From the NCBI GenBank assembly GCA_011033025.1, contig WFMF01000460.1:62001-126000 (forward strand): a stretch of 64,000 nucleotides of DNA. Reading direction: 5' to 3'. Under the pieces are notes generated by a model. It was not told where the DNA came from. It did not search any database and saw only the letters and a list, made by a program, of their open reading frames with translations. Source of the stretch: Beroe forskalii. Taxonomy: Eukaryota; Ctenophora; Nuda; Beroida; Beroidae. The translations under genes were made by a program, and so were the position numbers. Of this stretch, positions 43,497-53,540 are shown piece by piece. Position 1 is the stretch's first letter, and each line of letters starts with the position of its first letter.

Positions 43497-45053
43497 CTGT
43501 ACTTTGTTGGCAGGGTCAGCTATCCCAGGGTGCTCTTTGATGTACAGGAGCATCTTTACAGGGTTGAGATTGTTCATGCAGCACAGGTAGTGCACATGCG
43601 GGGCTAACTCTGGAGCCAAGAAATCTGATTCATCTAACCCTCGTGGGACCGTGTGGTATGAAACTTCTGTAAAACAATATGATGATCCAAAATTTTTGTC
43701 AATGGATATTAATGTATTTATTATTAAGCCCAATAATAAGTTTACGAACAAATAAAAATGGTTGGTTGTGTCACTTAAGCCATGAAAGATAAACAATTTT
43801 TCCAATCTATACAGTATCAGATTTAGCACAATAATGGGTGATGACTAAAATGAGAATTTCTACAGGTCACTGCAGCCAAGTGATTGATTTTTCAGCACAT
43901 GTTTTGGTATCTTGAGTTAGATTAGATAAATATGCTTCGAGAATTTCAGCAGTTTAAATTTTTGGAGTGGAAGTTCATGATAAAATTCACAAGGAAACTC
44001 CGAAAATGGTATGTTGTACAGTTCATTTAAGTAACTTAATGCTTAATAAGGTTCCTATTTGACTTTGTTGAGAAATTGAGTATGTCAAATGCTTTGTTTT
44101 TACCTAGTACTGATGAAATTTTCATGAGTATAGCTCAATCATAAGCAAACTTTATCCCATTTTTTGTCATCACCTGACCATCTATTATATTTTCCAAAAT
44201 AGGCACTGAATGGTACTGGTGCTCATAGGTCATAAATTTTGTCCAATCTATGAATTTTACCAGAAAGAGGGAGGAAGTTGTTTATAATTCGAAGGCATTC
44301 TTTAGATCCAACAAATGCAGCTAAATTTGCAGCATTTTTGTTCAACTTGGTTCTTCTTTCTGGATTTGCACCAGCCCTCAAAAGAAGTTCAACAACTTCA
44401 CCACGACCTGAACATGATGAATACAGTGTCATATTATATATTTAATTCATTCATATCATTGATATGCTGAAATGAGTGAAAAAAGAGAATCATTGTGATA
44501 GGAATAAGCAAACATAGTACAATTAATGACCAAATGTGAGTTTAAGTTCTTACCAGCTAGAGTAGCCAACATCAGTGCAGTATAATAGTCTTTTATAGTT
44601 TCTTTGTCAACATCAACTCCATGTTCAATGAGAAGAGAGCACATCTGGGAATGTCCATTGTACGCTGAAAAACATTTCACAGCTAAAGATCCATACTTAA
44701 ACTTGGAAATACCTTATTGGCCTTGTAACTTCTATGGCAGTTAAATGTCAGACTAGAAAAGGAGTGCAATTCTTGTTTCCCTTCCTTTGTTTTCCTTCCT
44801 TTGTTTCCCTTCCTTTGTTTTTACAGTAGATTGTATGGTATTATGGTAGAGCAGAAGTGACAAAACAAATTGAAGCGAAATTTTTTCACTTACCAGCATG
44901 CATGAGTCCAGACATCCCATCTGCATCTGTAGTGTTCACATTAACACGTTTTTCTTTGAGCAACAACAGTACCTTTTCAACATCACCATCCTTGCAGAAC
45001 TGTAGAAATTCTCCTTCCATATACTCCAATCCTCTTCCATGTTCACCTTCCAT
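43497..45053 (-). CDS. ANKMY2: ANKMY2, N-terminal ankyrin-repeat part, four exons
   Basis: ANKMY2 (ankyrin repeat and MYND domain protein 2) acts in cilia and Hedgehog signalling in vertebrates. Exons in transcript order are 44894-45053, 44554-44664, 44261-44407 and 43497-43666, giving 196 in-frame codons with matching phases. The protein starts MEGEHGRGLEYMEGEF. It shows ankyrin repeats (DADGMSGLMHAAYNGHSQMC, YTALMLATLAGRGEVVELLL) and the family-specific AAFVGSKECLRIINNF and YHTVPRGLDES, then NLNPVKMLLYI. A TGACATAG acceptor just before the ATG hints at an upstream 5'UTR exon. The C-terminal half, including the MYND zinc finger, was not found between here and the PKD2-like gene. It may lie beyond a long repeat-filled intron or be missing from this copy. 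Confidence 0.85.
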
Positions 45054-46139
45054 GTTCTATGTCAGAATAAAAATTTATATTTCTCATATGTAAGATCTGA
45101 GCATTGTCCCATGACTCCATTTCAAAAGTTTTTCTTTAAAATTCAGGAATTATACCTCTGTCATCTCTTTTGATTATCGAGACTAACATCTACTACCACT
45201 CCTCAAGTGGTTAGTGCCATGATCATATGTAGCAAAGCTCTGATTCAATATAACTTGAATTTATTAGCAGAAAACTAGTAAGATGATGAAATAGCACTAA
45301 TTTTCATTCAGCACTAATGAATAGCACTAATTCTTAAAACTTAATTGAATTAGAATTACAATGTTGAAGATGATTTTTACAATTTTGCCGGACAAGTGAA
45401 AACTGGACAAAAGCAGCATATAATGGCTGATGCCCAACTATACACAAAAATTCTAAATAAAGAAAATGAATTACAACATTTTTCACATGGAACACACCTA
45501 CAGGCCTTTTGAAAATCTTTTTTTTCTAAAGACAAAAGTTTCATAAAGCCATCAGCTGGTGTTGATATTATGAAACCTTATAGTGTGATTATTTAAAAGT
45601 TTTAATTAAATTTTCACAGAGCCACCTGTTATTGAATGTGATTTTTGAAAGAGCATTTTTTGGAAATTCCTTCATTGCAATTGTGGGTAGCCAGGTTGGA
45701 CCAATTAAGAGATTATGACAGCCCTTAAAAACCAGTGCCTCAGGGTTCAATCCATTCCTTTTGTAAACTTTCCATTTTAGTCATGACTTAGAGAATAAGA
45801 TTTTTATACTCTTTCCCTTACGGTGAATCTCCCAGAGCAACCACTTATCTTCAACTCTTCATTCTTGATTTATTTCTTTGCTTTTCAAACTTCAGGCTTG
45901 CCTTAACTTTGCATATTTTGTTTTGGTTCATACAATAGAGCAAGTATGATTCCTATGTCCCAGAATATGCTATTTATGGCTGCATGTGGGATTAAACCAT
46001 GGGGTATTTGTTGACCACTCACCTATTGCAACGTATGTGATTATACAGAAAAGATTTAGATCTTAATGTAGGCATAACAAACTGTTAAATAAATACTATT
46101 GTCCTTGAACACAATTTATTAGGTCAAGAGCATAGTGCA
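45054..46139. other. Intergenic stretch between divergent ANKMY2 and the secreted-peptide gene
   Basis: AT-rich with no repeat noticed. It must hold the promoters of both divergent genes. TTAAATAAATA at about 46085 is a candidate TATA-like word for the plus-strand gene. Confidence 0.35.
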
Positions 46140-49100
46140 ATGATGAAGATTTTCTTGGTGGTACTATGTCTTTTTTGTATAGCAACATCCACTACGACTC
46201 CTCAAGATGTCATCAAGGATAATTCCTCAGGATTCAAGGAAGTGGTAGTAGCAGTAAGTGCTAGGATAGAGAATTTATATTTTCTTACTAGGTTTCATTA
46301 ACATAGCTGTATGATCGGATCACTGTTTATTAATCGCATACTGCAACTGATACCGATTAATGACGATTTTATAACCTATGCAACAAAATGAAAGAAGTCA
46401 CCTTTGTAATTTGTATATTCTATCAATCGTTACTTTAGCGCTATACAAGTATCGTATAGCTCTGTTTGGTTTGCCCTAACCAGGGCCCTGAGCTGCACCT
46501 GTACCTGGTTAATACGCGCACGGAGTGCGCGGCTTGGCAAGCGACACCTGCACCCTTGGTTAGGGGAACTGTTTGGCTCGAGTTTAAAACTTACAACAAA
46601 ACAATTCACCTAGCCTAGCCAGGTGCTTACGCTTGCTAAACACGCGACGAATACCCGGATACCCGGCCCCTGTTACTGTCGCGCGGCACGTACACACACC
46701 CATGCGGGCTTAGAAATGCTTACCACATACGCGCGCGCGGCCTACGGCTATTCTGATTTCTGAGGAGGAACGACGCGTCTTCCTAAGCCCGCATAGGTGT
46801 GTGTACGCGCCGCGCGCTTCCCGCGTGAGCCCACACAGGGATATACGTGTTTAGCAACGACGCGTCGCTTGTAGGATGTTACCCTACCCTCCGCCGCGCA
46901 CACAAGATTTTCCGCGACCCTCCAAACTTTCGAGTGTTGCACATTGCCCGACTTTTTTTTTATGATGACGCAATTTTTCGTGAGTCCCAATTGCTGATGC
47001 TCATCATTTGTGTGCGCGGCGCAGGTTTGCACAGCTTACACATAAGACGCGCGGGGCAAACCTGAAACGGCAGTCCAAACTACCTGCGTTAGAGAGCCGT
47101 CACATATTACGTCATCACTCGACCCGGGGGAGGGGGTTTTCAAATGCTGACAGGTGATGACAGGGGGAGGGAGGGGGTTTGAGGTTTGCTGACGGTCAGC
47201 AAAAATTCTTAATTTTTGGGTCGGTCTCCCATATAAACATTGTCAGGCGTTGCCTGACCCCCTCGGCCTCGCGCGCGTCAGACAATATAAACAGGAGCCT
47301 TCATTATCTATGACAATGACGTCACTCAGAAAAATATAATCAAGCGCACCTAGCGCTTTTAGCTTTAAGGACTAGGGTTAGGGTCAGGATTTGTTAGGGT
47401 TAGGGCCGGTTAGGATTACGGTTAGGGTTTTGGTTAGGTTTAGGATACAGAAAAATTGACATTTAGATCTGTGACGTCACTCAGAGCCGTTTATATGGGA
47501 GACATACCAATTTTTGATTTACTATTTCGAACTTTTTCGTTCACAATATTTTGTTTTGGAGTACCCATTTCATTTGTGCGATATGATATCTATGTTTCCG
47601 AACTAACTGGGCACGTGAAAGGCTTCCTAAGCCCGCATAGGTGTGTGTACGCGCGCGGCGCTTCCCTACGGGAAGCGCGCCGCGCAACGCAGACAGGGAT
47701 ATACGTGTTTAGCAAGTGAAAGGCCATTTTATGATTGGATGAGGTTCGTCTATAACAATTCGCAACAATTTTTGCTTGTTTCAAACGAATCAGGGGGCTG
47801 GCAAGCCCCCCGCGGCGGTTTGCGAGCCCGAGGGCCCGAGGGCGAGCATTGGACGGCGAACCTAACAGTGCGAGGGCCGAAGGCCCGAGCTGCGAGCCCG
47901 AGGACCCGAAGGGTCCGAGGGCGAGCATTGGACGGCGATTCTAACGAGAGAAATCTCATGTATTTCCCCACATTTCACGGAGAAATTTGGGCAATTTCCC
48001 GTTATTGGATTTCCACCAAAATCGATACGTCGCTTCTTTGTTGTCTGACGGCGCGCGCGAGGGGGTCAGGCAACGCCTGACAACTTCTTTGAGGGTCAAA
48101 GGCGCAACTGTCAAAATTTCAGATCAATTGGATAAAAAATGACCAAGTTATAACAACTTATTCACACCGAAATCGTACACGCGATGCGTACGCATCGCTG
48201 CGCTTGCCAGCCCCCAACTATATGTTTTCATGGATTCGCCGAATTTCAAAAATTTTTACGGTACGTTCCCGACGATCAAATCAATTGAAAATTGAGTTTC
48301 CGCGCCTTTGCTGTGCGCGCGCTCGGAGTTAAAAATTTGAGATCAATTCGTTCAGAAATGGCTGAGTTATAACTACTTGAAATCGCCAAAATTGAGGGTG
48401 TTCTTGTTAAAAAGGGTTACGACGCTGATACATATACGAGAGATGACGCTTTTAGTGCAAGAAGTATACCCTATTTAAACGGCCATATCTCGGGAACGGT
48501 AAAAGATACAGAGCTCATCGACCCAGCGTTGGAAAGTAGAAGGATAGAACTTGCGAAAAATGCCCTTAAAACTATTTTACGTCACGATAATGACGTCATA
48601 ATGACGTCACAAAACTAAGAATTTCAAATGTCGATTTTCCCAAAAATAGGCGTTTTTCAACGCAATTTTTCGGTATGAAGCTTTCGAGATAGGAAAAAAT
48701 GCTCCTCCTAGCGTGGAAAGGAAATTTAATGTACTTTTTAAAAATGTGGTTGAAAAGTTCTAAGCTCCCCAGCATCCTTGAGATATATGCGATTGTTTGA
48801 AACACTTTGACACGAAAAAAATCCCAAAAAATGGCAAAACTTGTGAAGCTAGTGGAGAGAGAACGGGACAACCCCAGAACTTCATCTTTGGATATGTTTT
48901 CGGTCATAGTCCCAATTGTGTTAATGAATGGGTCTCAGATAGCTTATCTAATTTTATGACGTAATTGTGACGTCATCAGTAATGCTTGGTAACGCGAATT
49001 TTTACGCGCGATTTGACGCCAAATTTCAATATCTGGGCACAGAAAAGGGTGATATTTTTCCCAAAACCAAAAAGGATTTGGTTGTGATGGTCCGCGGCGG

Positions 49101-49727
49101 TTTTAAGGCGTTCTTTACTGTAAAACCCATGATATGAGAAAGAACGCAACGGTTAAAACTGCCGCAACGGCACTTTCTTGATGCATTAAAGTTACGTGAA
49201 TGCTATATATTGTGACGTTGCAGCAGTTTTAACCGTTGCGTTCTTTCTCATATCATGGGTTTTACAGTAAAGAACGCCTTAAAACCGCCGCGGACCATCA
49301 CAACCAAATCCTTTTTGGTTTTGGGAAAAAATTTAACAATATAAAATACACCACACGTTCATGATTGGTATTTCATGTCTGTTATTTCGATTTGAAATAA
49401 TCAAAATTTGTTTTGAAAAAGGAGGGGGGTTTGGTCAATGCTGACGTCAGCATGGGGGAGCGGGTAAGCCAATGATGACAGACGGGGGAGGGGGTTGAAA
49501 ATGGGCAAAAAAGTGATGACGTAATATGTGACGGCTCCCTTACCGCTTAATTTAATGATCAACAATTGCAGATCCGAGAACTGTGCCCTGGCGAATACAA
49601 GATGTGCGACATGCCTGCCATTCTCAACGACTGCTTGATGGAGCTCGTGAACGAAGACCAGCTCCTAGGAGGACACTTGTACGGGTTTTTCTATAAAGAA
49701 TGTATAATCTACAAGGGTGACTTCTAG
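46140..49727 (+). CDS. Small secreted four-cysteine peptide, two exons (unrecognised)
   Basis: Exon 1 (46140-46253) encodes MMKIFLVVLCLFCIATST, a clear signal peptide, then a polar Thr/Asp/Lys-rich segment, and ends at GCA|GTAAGT in phase 0. Exon 2 (49572-49727) follows TTGCAG and encodes IRELCPGEYKMCDMPAILND, then a segment containing LVNEDQLLGG, and ends YKECIIYKGDF-stop. The total is 89 residues with four cysteines after the signal, at 43, 50, 59 and 82, so two disulfides are likely. Size, signal and even cysteine count suggest a secreted signalling, defence or toxin-like peptide; no family is recognised and the role is inference. It is the only supported plus-strand gene. Its 3.3-kb intron holds a nested transposon. 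A second in-frame ATG at 46143 is equally usable. Confidence 0.7.
46480..46575. repeat. GC-rich repeat related to 10725-10842
   Basis: Shares CCCTAACCAGGGCCCTG, ACGCGCACGGAGTGCGCGG and TTGGTTAGGGGAACT with the 10.7-kb inverted repeat, in shortened form. Confidence 0.55.
46633..46716. mobile_element. 9-bp-TSD MITE, copy F (reverse, diverged)
   Basis: Begins TTGCTAAACACG and ends GCGGGCTTAGAAA, like copy A. The flanking TGCTTACGC and TGCTTACCA agree at seven of nine bases, so it is an older insertion than the others. Confidence 0.65.
46780..46857. mobile_element. 9-bp-TSD MITE, copy D
   Basis: A 78-bp element from TTCCTAAGCCCGCATAGG to ATACGTGTTTAGCAA, flanked by the perfect 9-bp repeat CGACGCGTC (46771-46779 and 46858-46866). 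It is shorter than copies B and E because half of the central hairpin is missing. Confidence 0.9.
47385..47455. repeat. Degenerate TTAGGG-like sequence
   Basis: GGGTTAGGGTCAGG, TTAGGGTTAGGG and TTAGGTTTAGG words over about 70 bp. Too irregular for a telomere; an interstitial relic or simple-sequence drift. Confidence 0.5.
47624..47715. mobile_element. 9-bp-TSD MITE, copy E
   Basis: A 92-bp element nearly identical to copy B, flanked by the perfect 9-bp repeat GTGAAAGGC (47615-47623 and 47716-47724). It sits inside the 2.45-kb element, so it inserted later. Confidence 0.93.
49053..49333. repeat. 281-bp foldback, 110-bp arms
   Basis: The arms at 49053-49162 and 49223-49333 match almost without error (CCGCGGCGGTTTTAAGGCG, ATATGAGAAAGAACGCAACG), with a 60-bp spacer. 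The outer ends read ATTTTTCCCAAAACC. It is nested near the right end of the 2.45-kb element. Confidence 0.9.
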
Positions 49728-50227
49728 GTTTGGAATAGAAGTATTTATAGAGTACCTTCTGATCTATTTGAATTAATTTGACGTGAATGTCGATTTTTCA
49801 CAAAACTTCAAGTTCATAAATATTAAGAGTTAATAAGACGAACACTGAACAGCGTTTCATAACTTGGGTTCAACTATTTACGCATTTAAATTTATATCAT
49901 TTCATTTTCATATTATTTTTAGTGGGTCACAGGATTCACAGAATAGGGATATTATGAAGAATAGAATGAAGGATTATTTTGTTTTCAAAGATTTAAACAT
50001 GATTAATTTACAAACTAATGAGTTCTACAATAAACGAATTACTGGATTTAAAATGCAAATTAATAATATTAATCATTTATCTGAAGATTTATCTTTATTA
50101 GTTCAATCTTAAAATGTGAAATTTCCAAAATAAAGGCATGCACATATTCATTACTCATCCAATATTTAAGCTGTAGTTACAAATTTTTAAACCCAAAATT
50201 TAATCACGATCAAATCATTTCTGATAA

Positions 50228-50659
50228 GGGGCCATCCAGAAATGAGCTCATCACTTGAGTATGTATGTATGTTTTGGAAATGATGAGGTAGTGATGAGGT
50301 AGTATGTATGTAGGTTTGCAAAATGATGAGCTCATCACTTAGAGGCGAAAGTTTAACATAAACCACTCGTAAAATTGGACCATACCTGAATCAAGGCTAG
50401 AAGAAGACTCTTCAATTCAAAATTAACATCTATTCAGTTAGATGATCTAACTTAAATTGCAGTAGTGACGTCACTTTTATAGTGAATGAGTGGCGTAACA
50501 TAAATCTTGAAATGATGAGATGAGGTTGGGGTATATACTATATATATGCATATTTCCCAAATGATGAGGTAGTGATGAAGTAGTATGTATGTATGTTCAT
50601 ACATACATACTACATACTAAAAAGGCCGATTTTTGATGAGCTCATTTCTGGATGGCCCC
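50228..50659. mobile_element. 432-bp PIF/Harbinger-like MITE
   Basis: Ends GGGGCCATCCAGAAATGAGC and GCTCATTTCTGGATGGCCCC are perfect inverted repeats flanked by TAA (50225-50227 and 50660-50662). The interior has repeated ATGATGAGGTAGTGATGAG and GTATGTATGTATG words. The 3-bp TAA duplication and GGGGCC ends fit PIF/Harbinger. It lies just downstream of the secreted-peptide gene. Confidence 0.82.
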
Positions 50660-51144
50660 TAATTAAATTCTCATCATTATGCACCCACAACATGCAACTA
50701 TAAATTCTTTAAAATTACATTTGATACCACTCTAAGAGGGGTGTCTCTTGAAGCGTGGCGCATTACGCCGCTCATTAGTTGTACTTATTGCGCGTAAATG
50801 TGGTAATTCAATAGAATTAGAAAACACGGCATAGCAGATAAATTCGAATAGAAAGTACATTTGGGCGAAAAAAGCACAACTGATGCGCGGCGTGATACGC
50901 CGTGATTGAAAAGGTCGAGACACCACAGTTACGATGAGCTGTTATAATACAGCTAAAAGGTTAAACATCAACCTCAGCTACGCCGAGGATTATAATTCTG
51001 CGTTAATCCCAAACATTAATAATCATAACTATATAATGAAGTCAGGAACTACATTTAATTACTAAACTATTACGGAAGAATTAGTTCTTGATCTTTATCA
51101 GCTAATACCCCTGAAACTGCTAAATTATTGGATATTTTCCCGGT

Positions 51145-52734
51145 TTACTTCTTGTCAGGATGCTTCACCTCCTCGGCCTGCTTGTTCTTCTCCTCATTTC
51201 GTAGGTTGGTCGCTATTTTCCGGGTGTGGTCCTGACTGGTACTTTGTGTGATAGGACGCGTTGAAGGGAGGTGTTACAAAGTTAAACTTTTTTCAGAGAC
51301 AAATAATAGAGGTTCACAAATTTAAGATTGTGCATAGGCGGGTAACGAGAAACCTATGACATCAACAGCGTATCCTACTACTACTAAACGGGGGATGGAT
51401 CTACAAGAGATCCAACCAGAGTCCCCGGCACAGGTTATCCCGGTCCAGAAACTACTGTGGATGGGAACGGTCCTGCCTCCCCAGGAGGAATATGCCCGGA
51501 GCACATTGGTGTTGACAACATGGTTACGGGAAGAGACTTCCAACAGCGTATCCACTACACAGGTTATTCCGAAACACTGACCAATCCGCAGGAAATTTGA
51601 CCATTAATCATTATAATTCCCACTTTGATTGGCTTATGTCGAAGGGACCGAATGAGGGGGGGGGATAAAACGTCGCCAATAATAGCAACAAATTTTCGTA
51701 TCTCGCGTTGATGAGCGGGCACAAGACATGTCGTATACATGAAGTATCAGATCTTACTGAATACAGATTAAATTGGTTTTCGGGACACGTTTTTATTTCT
51801 TTGAGATGGCTGTTAATCAGATATAATTAGAATGGCTTACTTTGTTCCTTGTGTTGGGCCGTTCCTTTCTTGTTTCCGTGTTTCCTGGTCCTGTCCTTCT
51901 CAAAGTCCTCATAGTTGTACTCTTCGTAGTCATCCATCACCTGAAAGAGGGGAGACATCACTTACAACAGGAGACATCACTTTTATAGGAGAGACATCAC
52001 ATGTATAGGAGAGACATCACATGTATAGGAGAGGCATCACAAAAAACAGGAGAGAAATCACTTACAACAGTAGACATCACTTGTATAGGAGAGACATCAC
52101 TTGAAACAGGAGACATCACTTACAACAGGAGACATCACTTACAAACAGGAGAGACATCACTTAAAACAGGAGATATCACCTGAAACAGGGGAGACATCAC
52201 TTACAACAGGAGACATCACTTACAACAGAAGACATCACTTGTATAGGAGAAACATCACATAAAACAGGAGAAAAATCACTTACAACAGGAGACATCACTT
52301 GTAAAGGAGAGACATCACATAAAACAGGAGACATCACTTACAACAGGAGACATCACTTTTATAGGAGAGACATAACTTGAAACATGGGACATCAAATGAA
52401 ACAAGAGACATCTCCTAAAACAAGAGAGACCTCACTTGAAACAAGAAACATCACTTCATCGTCCGAAACAAACAGACAAAAGACATTACTTCATCATCCA
52501 CCGTTGAAAGAAGGAACGCTCAAAGAATGTAAGAACAAAGATATCCGGGTATCATGAACTAAACAACGTTCATTCTTTCACGAAACAGTATTTATCCTAG
52601 TGCAGTACAAAAACCCATTGGACTAGAAGCATCATCCATTTGCTTCACTATTTCCCTATCCCATATTCAATCCTCCTCACCTCTTCTTCCTGTAGTTTTT
52701 GTACTAGATCTTCTCCCACTTTCGGACTTGCCAT
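51145..52734 (-). CDS. NUPR1: NUPR1/p8-like nuclear protein, three exons
   Basis: NUPR1 (p8) is a small, basic, disordered chromatin-associated stress protein. The exon at 52681-52734 starts MASPKVGEDLVQKLQEEE. The exon at 51841-51940 encodes VMDDYEEYNYEDFEKDRTRK and on to AQHKEQ. The exon at 51145-51241 encodes the hallmark DHTRKIATNLRNEEKNKQ and ends KHPDKK-stop. The vertebrate counterpart has Y/D-rich DEYDLYSL-type and GHERKLVTKLQNSERKK-type segments, so order and length (about 83 residues) fit. Exons 1-2 join in frame. The exon 2 to exon 3 junction is one base out with canonical GT-AG sites: CAAAG|T on both sides would restore Ser-Thr, but needs a non-standard site, a tiny exon or a base error. 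Intron 1 holds a minisatellite. Confidence 0.65.
51945..52470. repeat. ACAGGAGACATCACTTACA minisatellite in NUPR1-like intron 1
   Basis: About 25 imperfect units of 19-23 bp built on GGAGACATCACTT with AACAG or TATAGGAGA variants. It begins a few bases upstream of the exon 2 acceptor, so its purine-rich strand lies against the polypyrimidine tract region. Length variation between units argues against CRISPR-like spacing. Confidence 0.9.
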
Positions 52735-53540
52735 ACACTGTAAGCTAGACGGGAAACAGTCACATTAGAAAGTGGAAGCCAATAATCTTTTTTAGCAAAC
52801 AGGGGAGGGTAGGCTATTAAATGGTTGAAATATACTGAATGGCAGTAAGATTAAATACAGTAATCGCTCATATGAAATTCAGACTGAATTAACCCAGCAC
52901 GAGCCCTGACATGAACACAAAAGTGATGCATTAAAGCTGCTGAAGAGCTGAAGCAATTTAAATTGGAGAATCAAATAAAATTTATTCTTATAAAATTCTT
53001 TGACTGAACCAAGTTTTAATTCCATCAAAATTGACAGTGACTAAAGATTGATAAGATTTAAGATAAAACTGAAGGTACGTCAGAAGTATCTTTTCTTCAG
53101 ACAACGAAAAATTAACATATCGGAAGGTCAATTTCAAAACTCCAACGAATGTGATTTAGCTGATAAAATAAATATCTGTCTTACATAAAACAAATAATAT
53201 AATAAAAACGTCCGCCTCCTTGATTCAATATACCAAAGTAGCAACATTTGAGACGAAAATAGCTCTGGACCAAGAACTCAGTGGAAACTCAAGTCAGCAG
53301 TTCGGTTTCTGGGTGTCATATTTCTTCACGGTACGTTGGAAGTTGTATACTCTGGTTTGTAGATGCTTACGGGACTAACATCAGTCTTTTCACACTTGAG
53401 GTGCTCTGAGAATGGTAATAACTCAATGAGCTTGATTCAAGTAATAATTCATAAGTGAGATAATTTCTAGTTTCAATTTAATAATTTAGGCAGAATATTT
53501 GATAATCAAGTGCAAATGATAATCAAGTGTTATCATCCAC
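52735..53540. other. Spacer between NUPR1-like and LSM8
   Basis: AT-rich. It holds the NUPR1-like promoter and the LSM8 3' flank. No further exon or repeat was identified. Confidence 0.35.

Larger units (their letters stand above)
47240..48083. mobile_element. Inner inverted-end element (TTGTCAGGCGTTGCC)
   Basis: TTGTCAGGCGTTGCCTGACC with CCCTCG at left and CGAGGGGGTCAGGCAACGCC at right, ending in TGACAA, face each other. They are probably ends of a nested element or of the original core. Each end is itself palindromic (GTCAGGCGTTGCCTGAC). No target duplication resolved. Confidence 0.45.
47092..49539. mobile_element. 2.45-kb PIF/Harbinger-like element in the peptide-gene intron
   Basis: Ends GAGAGCCGTCACATATTACG and, inverted, GGGAGCCGTCACATATTACG continue as TCATCAC. 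TTA flanks both sides (47089-47091 and 49540-49542). A 3-bp TWA duplication with G-rich ends fits PIF/Harbinger. Inside are CCCGGGGGAGGGGGTTTTC at left and its counterpart GGGGGAGGGGGTTG at right, a nested MITE (47624-47715), an inner inverted pair (47240-48083) and a foldback at 49053-49333. GAGCCCGAGG-type hairpins occupy 47820-47940. No transposase frame is evident, so it appears non-autonomous and composite. A short relative is at 35870-36364. Confidence 0.7.

Noticed and set aside
47385-47455. Interstitial telomere
   Set aside because: TTAGGG words are irregular and short; similar drift occurs at 815-862 and 31780-31815.
51945-52470. CRISPR-like array
   Set aside because: The context is an intron in an animal genome, with variable, contiguous units and no unique spacers.
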